DNA of 64,000 nucleotides from Medicago truncatula (lineage: Eukaryota; Streptophyta; Magnoliopsida; Fabales; Fabaceae): contig NC_053046.1 of the NCBI RefSeq assembly GCF_003473485.1, positions 3,544,001 through 3,608,000 on the forward strand. Direction: 5' to 3'. A program made the position numbers and the translations under genes. This document shows, piece by piece, positions 56,928-64,000 of this stretch; positions within the stretch are counted from its first letter, which is position 1, and each line of letters opens with the position of its first letter. Under the pieces are notes generated by a model. That model had not been told where the DNA came from. It did no database searches and worked only from the letters and a program-made list of their open reading frames with translations.

Positions 56928-58606
56928 CTATTTCGAGTCGCAAAGGCCTGATGCTTCATCACAGAAACCATCCCGGTCTAGTAGTTTCTGTGGTGGAGCA
57001 CTCAACAATGGAGATGATGGGGTGCCATAAGCATTTCGTCGTTTGTTTCCGCAACCTAAACTCACTCTTGTGCTTACTCCTGTTACAGGATTTGTGCCAC
57101 TAGCATACTTGCATAAAGCCTACATAATCAGTCAAATAATATATGTAATTCTCAGTCATAAGCTCAATAAATTCTACGCCAAGAAAGCATTTTGACCACA
57201 TTGAAACACATTAATTCTACGCAATCTGACCATGACCCTATCATGTGGAAGCTCGAATACTAAGATTTGATTAGTGTTTGAAGCAATCAGTGGTCGTACC
57301 AGTTTTTGGGGAAGGTCCAACACGGCATCACTAAAATCAGCGCCTTCAATGATGGCGCCTCCAAGGTCACTCCGCGTGAGGACTGTTCTAGAAAGAATGG
57401 CATTCGTAAGATTGGCTTCATTAAGAACCTGTATACATAGTACATCCCAAACATGAAACCGGATATAAATAAAATCAGAGAAAAAAGCATACTTTTAGAA
57501 TTAATCAGTTTTATTTGATGTACTAGTAGTTACCATGCGATCCATCAATGTATCACTCAAATCAGCACCTAAAAGATGTTGCGCAAAAAAAATCAATGAA
57601 ATTATAATACATTGTAAAGGCGTCAGATACTTTTTAGAAATAGAAACCCACTATTAACTTATACCTGTAAAATTTGCTTTGAATGCAACAGCTTTCTCCA
57701 TGTATGCACCATTGAAAGTAGAACCGCTAAAATCTGATTCTCTCATATCAGCAGATGTGAAATTGGCTCTTCTGTATAAGTAATTTAGATTAGCCATGAA
57801 TATAGGTCCCTAAACTTCTATACATAATAACTATATTCAAAATAATTTGCTATGCTAAATTGCTGACATATATACATGTGGACAATATTACTAAGTTATT
57901 AATCAAACCTGAGACCTTAAGGAGGAGCACACTCCAAGGTCTCGATCCAACACCACCATGCTAACCCAACTGGGTTAAATTGGCTACTTTATTACTGTAC
58001 TTATGTGTTTTTAATTGACAATACACTCATCTTCTAAGAAAAACTTAAAAAAACACAAGGCCTAATTTAAAGGTTACCTGAAATTTTCATTCACGTGCAC
58101 TGTTTTCCTGCATTATAGTAACCCTAATGAATTAGTAATTATGATTCAACTAATAATATATTAACTATTAATATATTAAATGAAAGAAACGAACTTGAGG
58201 TCTGCTGATCCAAATTGGGCAGCTGATCCAATACCAAATTCACCCCTGACTTCAGCTTCAAATTTGTTAAGATCAGCAAGGGCAGACATGTCAGAGCTGA
58301 AAACAATAACAGCAGCTGCCAACGTGGCCGAAACAAGTTTCCCCCAGTTCTTGTTGGACTCTACATTAGCACATGGCAGCTCAACCTAAGTCATCATTGC
58401 ATTATAACACTAATTTCTTTCTTTCTCCAATCAAAATTAAAACATTGAAAACTAATTAAAATATAGTACTACTAACCTTGAGGATGATCATTGTTTAAGC
58501 TCATTTTGCAAATAACTTGAGAGGACTTTGAAACCTTGGAACTTGAAGGGTAACAAGAAACATGGTGAGAATTGATTGAAAGTGGTGTGAATGAATTCAG
58601 TGCCAT
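56928..58606 (-). CDS. TL17: Thylakoid-lumen pentapeptide-repeat protein, TL17-like
   Basis: Seven exons: 58606-58477, 58360-58195, 58107-58078, 57771-57665, 57568-57534, 57428-57300 and 57119-56928, giving 262 residues. The start is Ser-rich (MALNSFTPLSINSHHVSCYP), a stroma-type transit peptide. A hydrophobic Ala-rich stretch with SALA follows (SATLAAAVIVFSSDMSALAD), as in lumen-targeted precursors. Pentapeptide repeats A(D/N)LxX then run from ANFTSADMRESDFSGSTFNG to LTRSDLGGAIIEGADFSDAV, forming a right-handed helix. The C-terminal part ends KLLDRDGFCDEASGLCDSK with paired cysteines. The function of the family in the lumen is not well known. The exon 2 acceptor is chosen at GTAG|AGTCC because the closer TTAG would give an immediate stop. 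Confidence 0.88.
57901..57985 (-). mobile_element. SINE fragment in TL17 intron 3
   Basis: On the minus strand AATTTAACCCAGTTGGGTTA and GCATGGTGG (A-box region) lead to GACCTTGGAGTGTGCTCC and a B-box-like GGTCTCAGGTTTGATT. It shares this plan with the SINE in PPR intron 2 (GGTTGGCATGGTG, GAGACCTAGGAGTGTG). Ends approximate. Confidence 0.55.
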
Positions 58607-58703
58607 CGCGTATAAGGAAGGTATAAGCAATGAGGAAGGAAGGAAAAATTAACAAGGTTGTAGTGTAGTGCAGTGCAGGTAGTGATTGTGGTAAGTATTA
58701 ACA

Positions 58704-58727
58704 CACGTGTTCTAGTGTTATCCAATT
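58704..58727. promoter_or_regulatory. G-box, I-box-like and CCAAT motifs in a divergent promoter
   Basis: CACGTG at 58704-58709, TTATCC (reverse of the I-box core GGATAA) at 58717-58722 and CCAAT at 58721-58725 lie between the TL17-like gene (minus) and the PPR gene (plus). G-box and I-box pairs are typical of light-regulated photosynthesis genes. The intergenic space is about 200 bp between inferred leaders. Confidence 0.6.
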
Positions 58728-58960
58728 TTTGGTAACGCCACATGTCAAAAGAGAAAGCATTTTTCTATGTAATTCTAAATGACAAAATTACCCTTTGTTG
58801 AGATTTAATTCACAATTTCGCCCTAAAACCCTTTCAAGTTTCAATCGTTCTCAAGAAAAACCAACCCTTCCTTTTACTTGTTCTCTCTCTTCTTCCAAAA
58901 CTGTTGTTCTTCTCTCCACATTTCACAGCAAGATTGATCCTTTTCTAGCAAGTATTCGAA

Positions 58961-59042
58961 GTAAGGTTAGAAAATTGTTTTACTTGTTCTCTCTCATTTC
59001 AATTCATGAATTTGATTGTTTCTGTGTTTTTTTTTGTGACAG
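58961..59042 (+). other. PPR gene leader intron (inferred)
   Basis: Donor TTCGAA|GTAAGG at 58961 and acceptor TTGTGACAG ending at 59042 fit a short leader intron. The translation of the first leader exon starts without an ATG and is not conserved in appearance, so I treat it as untranslated. Confidence 0.55.
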
Positions 59043-59122
59043 AATGCAACTATACAAGTAAACGCGGAAGTGTGGATGAACGAATAGAACACAAATAGAT
59101 TGAAGCAAAACAATCAACAACC

Positions 59123-62100
59123 ATGTGGAGATCACCTCGATTTTCGTATCTTGTAAATTGCTCTTTATTTCTCTACCATTAACGTGTTGAAGCTTTGTTT
59201 TCTCATGAAACTTGTGTTTTTTTCTTTCTGTTTTTCAGGTTACTAGATTGAGTCAAGGGAACATAAGTAATGTCAATCGATGTTACAGTCAAATATTGTC
59301 TCAACCGTCTTATTCGCAGACAAAATCTGAATCTGTTCCTTCTGAACAGAAAGCCAGTAGAGAAATTCCAAAGCATTATATTGGGGAAAATGTGTCTAGA
59401 AAAGATAGAACCAAATTTCTTCTCACCACAGTAAGTATAATAATGTGAGTTATGGGGAAACTCGGTATTTGGTCCAAGGATTGACTAATCCGATGACCAA
59501 TCCCACAGCGGGGGTTCAGTTGAAGCCAGAGCAAAGTTCTGTATGGACTAGCCCAACACAGCCCGAGACCTAGTCAGTAACACACTCCTAGGTCTCAAGC
59601 CTTCACCATGCCAACCTCCGGGGATGAAGGGGTTTGAATATTATTTTGATAGTTTGAGTATGGTGATGGGGTTTCAATTTTTGTTGTTTTGATTAAAGCC
59701 CTAATGATGCAGCTTCGTGATATGGATGATACTGATAGTAAGGAGGCTATTTATGGTGCTCTTGATGCCTGGGTTGCTTGGGAGCAAAATTTTCCAATTG
59801 GTTCATTGAGAAATATATTGCTTTGTCTTGAGAAGGAACAACAATGGCATAGGATTGTTCAGGTATGTATCATCTCTGTGTGTGTGCTTCCTTTCTTTTT
59901 TCTTCTCATGCATTATACTTGTTAAAATAAAGCTTGTTAAAAAAAATTTGTTACGAAAGATTTATACAAGAGAAGAATGCATAAAAATGTGATGTTTGAC
60001 CAATTAGGTTATGGCTGATCATACATGCTGAGAGTGGGTTGTTGTTAGTTGTAAGTGTTACATGCTGCCGTACAGGATTCTTGCATTTCTTGTGAAACTT
60101 CTCTCATAAGTCATAACAATAAGCACTTTCCATAGAATTATTGTGGGCCTCTAGACTTTTCATCATCAGTTTAGTAGATCAATTTGTCCTTCTAAAAGGA
60201 TTAGTTATTGTTTTTGAAGCAAATAGAACTTAATACAATCACTTAAAGGCTCTAGAACTGTAAAAAATTACAAATATTTGATGAATATCTGTCATGATGG
60301 TAAATGCATGTTGACAAACAAATGAATTGCCATCAATCGATTTAACATTTGATAATGTTGACAAATTGAGTTGAGCACCATGAAAATAAAGTTTGAATGT
60401 GCAGAGAAAAATAAACCAAAAATTCGACAGTTTGATGGAAGAGGTTTATATTCAATAACCTTTCCTTTGGCTTGCGTAACTTCTCCATTTCCCTACTTAA
60501 CTTTTGGTTGAATTGATTTGTTAATGGATGTAACAACTAACAACTGATAGGCATTGAGTCATGTGACTCACATTGAGTCATGTGAATCGTACAACCATTG
60601 TCAATGAGCCAAGTATTCAATTCATATGAATTGAGGGCTTGTGATTCAATAAATAAATGCTCAGCGCTCACATTTACCTGTTTTTTGGGTTGTTGTTGAC
60701 TTGAGACTACTTTTCTTTATTCCGCAATAGTTAATCATTGTGGCCTAGGTTTTTTTTTTCTCTAAAAATCACAGTGAAATAGAGGTTTATCTTTGAAATA
60801 ACAATCTGTCTCTGTCATTTGTTCGTTGGCAATAGGAGCAAGGGAAAAAATCACCCTTTCTTGAAGAACATTCATTTTCCCTAATCCCTCCATCATTATA
60901 GAAATATAGAGACTGGATTTTTCAGAATGCCTTCCCTTGTTTTTGCTTGAAAGGCACCTTCACTAACTTTATTATCTTTTCTTGAAACCCTTTGCTCTCA
61001 TGCATGAAGCTTGCTGATTCTGTATTGTGAGACTTTGCAAACTTTTGAGGAAGTGAAACCATGATCTTTGCTAAAACCTTTTTATCTGTAAATGCCTCAC
61101 CAAGATGCCACATTTGATTTACCGCTTCCATTTACCTGCCAGAATTATCTTTGACAGATTCTTTGTCCATCATCTTCATCAATTCAATTTCTCTCTGCAA
61201 TGTGAGGATCCTAACAGATCTAACCCTGTTACTGCCCTCATATTCATCTTGGACAGTGTCCAATACCTGTTTAGCTGTTTCCAAGTCCATGGTTTTGATG
61301 AAAATATGATCTGTCAGTCATGAATGAAAACAAGTGATGGCTTTGTCTTTCTTCGATTTCTTCTCCTCATTAGCTTTTATTTTAGAAACGTTAGGATTCT
61401 CTCTCAATGGCAATGAATCAGCTTCAGTGATCACAACATTCCATAAAGCTTGAGACACCATAGTTGCCTACAAGAAATATCTCAACCTCACTGTGTTTAA
61501 CCCTCAAATAATTAAGAACTTTTCCTCACATCCCGAAAGAAAATGGCTCTTTGATACCATGTTGACAGTTTGAGTTGAGCCCTGTGAAAATAATGTTTGA
61601 ATGTTTGAGAAAAGTAAATGAAAGATGAACAATTTGAAGGAAGAAAGTTACAATAAAAGAAAATGCCTATAAATTGGCTTACAGGACCGAACGTTAACCC
61701 CATAAAAAAATCTAAAACAACATCTGTGTTTTTGGTTAACAAGAATGACTTACGTACAATATAAAGAATTGCACATCTGCAATAGGAACAGAGACTATCT
61801 AGATTTTATCTCCAACTTATTCAAAAATAAAATTTCGAATAAGGCATAATCTCATAAATCTAAGAGATAAATACCTTTCTTTTTATATACTTTTATCGAT
61901 TGGTTAGTTAGATGATAGAGTTTATCAATTTTGTATTACTCATCCTAATGATTAGATACTTTTTTGCATGTATTGTGAGTTTTTATTGCGTAATGATGTT
62001 TGCGACTAATTTACTAGTAATTATTTTTGTGAACAAAGGCAGACCCAGAAAGAAATTTCAGTTGACCTTTTTTTATCAACACTGTGGTTGACCTTAGTAT

Positions 62101-63321
62101 TATTTATTTTGATGCTTTAATATCTTCTCCAAGGTAATTAAATGGATGCTGAGCAAGGGGCAGGGGACTACGATGGGAACATATGGTCAATTGATTCGAG
62201 CGTTAGATATGGATCATAGAGTTGGAGAAGCACACAAATTCTGGGAAATGAAAATTGGCACTGATTTGCATTCTGTTCCTTGGCAGTTGTGCCATCTCAT
62301 GATATCAGTATATTATCGGAACAATATGCTTGAAGATCTTGTTAGGGTAAGCTTTCCCAAATAGTGGAATATAGAAATTTTGGGTTTCAATTGATTCCCA
62401 TTCTAATAGTGTTGTTAATCGATGTGGCTGATTGCTGACCTCATTTAGTAGAATCAAGCCTGGTTATTATGTTGTTGCATGCTATTGTTAGTTTCTTTTG
62501 ATTCTACTATACTAAATCAATTGGTTGATGGGACAAATCTCTTTCAGTAGAAACAAAATAATATAGATGCTCTTCATTTGTTGAAAAGATTGATTTTAAA
62601 AATATGTCTCGAAATGAAGTTGATGAAGGCTTTAGTTAATACAAAAAATACTGCAGTGTCCCTTCAAACATAGTTACTGGTATTTTCACTATAATGCGCT
62701 TTTATCCTACTTCAAATTAGCAAAATTTTGACTAAAATGAAATTGTGGCAGTCGAGAAGCAGATTAGCTACCACATAATCAATGGATACTGGTCATAACT
62801 ATGTTGAATATGATCAATGTCAGTGGATAACAAAATAATAGTTTAGCACTGATGAATTTTTGGTATTAATGGTATGTAAAAGAACAAGATTAAATACTTT
62901 ACTCGGTCATTTCGAATTTCTATTGAGGCAACAAATCAAATAATTTTCTTATCTCAGTTGATCATGTTATTGTACTTCTATAGGTAGTATTTTGCTAGCC
63001 TCTCTTACTCTTTGTTGATGGCTATATACGGTTATAGTTCAATTAACTCAGTTAACCTTTATTTCATGTCTTGATTAAAAGCTTTTCAAGGGACTGGAAG
63101 CTTTTGATCGTAAACCTCGGGATAAATTGATCATTCAAAAAGTGGCAAATGCATATGAGATGTTAGGCTTGATTGAAGAGAAAGAGAGAGTAATGGAAAA
63201 ATATAGTCATCTCTTCACAATCAAAGAGGAAAGACCGACCAAGAAAGGTGGAAGGAAGTCAAGTGCTAAAAAGAAGAAAGGGGGGCCCAATGAATCTAGA
63301 AAGGACTCTGCGGACAAGTAA
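59123..63321 (+). CDS. Pentatricopeptide-superfamily protein, At4g18975-like
   Basis: Exons 59123-59152, 59239-59430, 59713-59862, 62134-62346 and 63082-63321 join in frame to 274 residues. The N-terminus (MWRSPRFSYLVTRLSQGNIS) is basic and may be an organelle presequence. The conserved core is IPKHYIGENVSRKDRTKFLL, YGALDAWVAWEQNFPIGSLR, WHRIVQVIKWMLSKGQGTTM, GTYGQLIRALDMDHRVGEAH and SVPWQLCHLMISVYYRNNML, with degenerate helix-turn-helix repeats. The Lys-rich tail (KKGGRKSSAKKKKGGPNESR) is unusual. Such proteins usually bind organelle RNA, but the target is unknown. For exon 3 I chose the acceptor GATGCAG at 59712, which keeps frame (LLTT|LRDMDD); the nearer AAAG at 59698 would break it. Intron 3 (2.3 kb) holds a Copia fossil in antisense. 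Confidence 0.9.
59456..59632 (-). mobile_element. SINE in PPR intron 2
   Basis: On the minus strand CCCCTTCATCCCCGGAGGTT and GGCATGGTG (A-box region), GAGACCTAGGAGTGTG and a long 3' body ending GACCAAATACCGAG. It fills most of the 282-bp intron 2. A B box is not clear, so it may be an internally diverged copy. Related to the fragment at 57901. Confidence 0.55.
60354..61760 (-). mobile_element. Ty1/Copia LTR-retrotransposon fossil in PPR intron 3
   Basis: Two related stretches starting TGTTGACAAATTGAGTTGAG (60354) and TGTTGACAGTTTGAGTTGAG (61563) look like the ends of two LTRs in direct repeat. Next to the second one, the minus strand reads TGGTATCAAAGAGCC, a primer-binding site like that for initiator-Met tRNA. 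Between them lies a gag fragment of the Copia type (around 60922-61131). It is antisense to the host gene, much shorter than a full element, clearly broken, and old judging by the divergence of the LTR pieces. Confidence 0.65.
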
Positions 63322-64000
63322 CGGTAAGGTAGTATCATATACTTATTACTTGATAACACGGATGAAATTGTTTGGTCAGTTGATTTTTAATCTTGTACTG
63401 ATACAGTTACAAAATATTTCAAGAAAAATTTCAGGCTGAGCTGCAAGACAAAATTAAGTTCCGTTCTAGAAAAAAATGCATATCTGTTTCTGGACATAGA
63501 ACTGATTCCAATTTTTTTTTGTTTTCACCAGTTGAATTTTATGAAGATGGAACCTGAGGCTGTTTATTTTTTTACTATTCTTAAATCAAGCTTTCCGTGG
63601 CTTGCAGCAGGATGTAGCATTTAATTGTTATATTGCTTTTAACAGCATCAACCAAATTTGAGAAGAGGTTCGAAGTTCAAACCGTTCGTTTTGTTTTTTC
63701 CCCAAGCTTCAAGTTTAAGCAAAACACCATGCACCTGGGACACATGTACTGAACTGCTGATCAAGTCTTCAATGTGTGGATATGAGTCTAATGAGTTGTA
63801 TGGACGCTAGAATGTTATTCGTTACATGGCAGAACAAGAATTTCATGAACTGATATTACAGATTAAGTGTACTGATACTTTGATATTGTAGATTGTATTT
63901 TATGATGGTGTGATAGACCAAAGTTTCTCTGTGCTCTGGCTATGCATGTAAATTAACAATTCAACGTTCCAAAACCAATCTCGACGCTAAATCTTGCTAG
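63322..64000 (+). other. 3' region of the PPR gene
   Basis: AT-rich sequence following the stop codon, without another coding exon. The small frame at 63248-63439 overlaps the last exon out of frame and is spurious. Nothing else is recognised up to the window end. Confidence 0.5.

Noticed and set aside
58795-59061. Coding N-terminal extension of the PPR protein upstream of 59123
   Set aside because: The frame has no ATG at its start and does not splice into frame with the core. The likely start is the ATG at 59123.

Overview
The window looks like nuclear DNA of a flowering plant, and most likely a legume close to Medicago. It is AT-rich and has GT-AG introns and intronic 5' leaders. Non-coding DNA is dense with MITEs, tRNA-derived SINEs, decayed LINEs and a few LTR-retroelement fossils. 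Plant-only genes are present: KNOLLE syntaxin, a VND-type NAC factor, a thylakoid-lumen pentapeptide protein and a pectin methylesterase inhibitor-like protein. The species assignment is an inference from repeat style and protein similarity; no database was searched.

Layout. (1) 0.2-11.5 kb: a tandem array of three minus-strand genes for small secreted, probably GPI-anchored lipid-transfer-like proteins. Exons 2 and 3 are short and were found by hand; the third exon of copy 1 lies beyond the left edge. Shared upstream DNA shows that the duplicated unit included the promoters. (2) 14.5-18.2 kb: an eight-exon gene for a conserved chloroplast-type coiled-coil protein and an intronless PMEI-like gene, both plus strand. 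(3) 19.8-21.3 kb: KNOLLE/SYP111 on the minus strand, with three mitosis-specific activator (MSA) motifs upstream. (4) 25.1-29.4 kb: a seven-exon HOP/STI1 co-chaperone gene, minus strand, with a perfect heat-shock element. A broken partial copy lies at 35.6-37.7 kb and runs straight into an F-box pseudogene (34.6-35.6 kb). (5) 39.2-42.1 kb: an NDUFAF6-like gene whose inferred leader exon sits between the arms of an 84-bp inverted repeat. (6) 45.3-49.6 kb: a VND4/5/6-type NAC gene with a 2.4-kb leader intron. (7) 51.6-55 kb: a 912-bp Mutator-like element, a frameshifted first-exon fragment of a MOR1/XMAP215 gene and a LINE remnant. (8) 56.9-63.3 kb: a divergent pair, a TL17-like thylakoid-lumen gene (minus) and a PPR-superfamily gene like At4g18975 (plus), sharing a short intergenic region with a G-box.

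The genes do not form one pathway. Recurrent themes are tandem or partial duplication followed by decay (LTP array, HOP copy, MOR1 fragment) and heavy insertion of small elements into introns and promoters. Many elements can be delimited here by their target-site duplications. I did not find evidence for an unknown multi-gene system. The most unusual objects are the HOP/F-box chimera, the leader exon inside a foldback, the Mutator-like element with a gene-like interior, and three 'orphan tail' retroposition scars.
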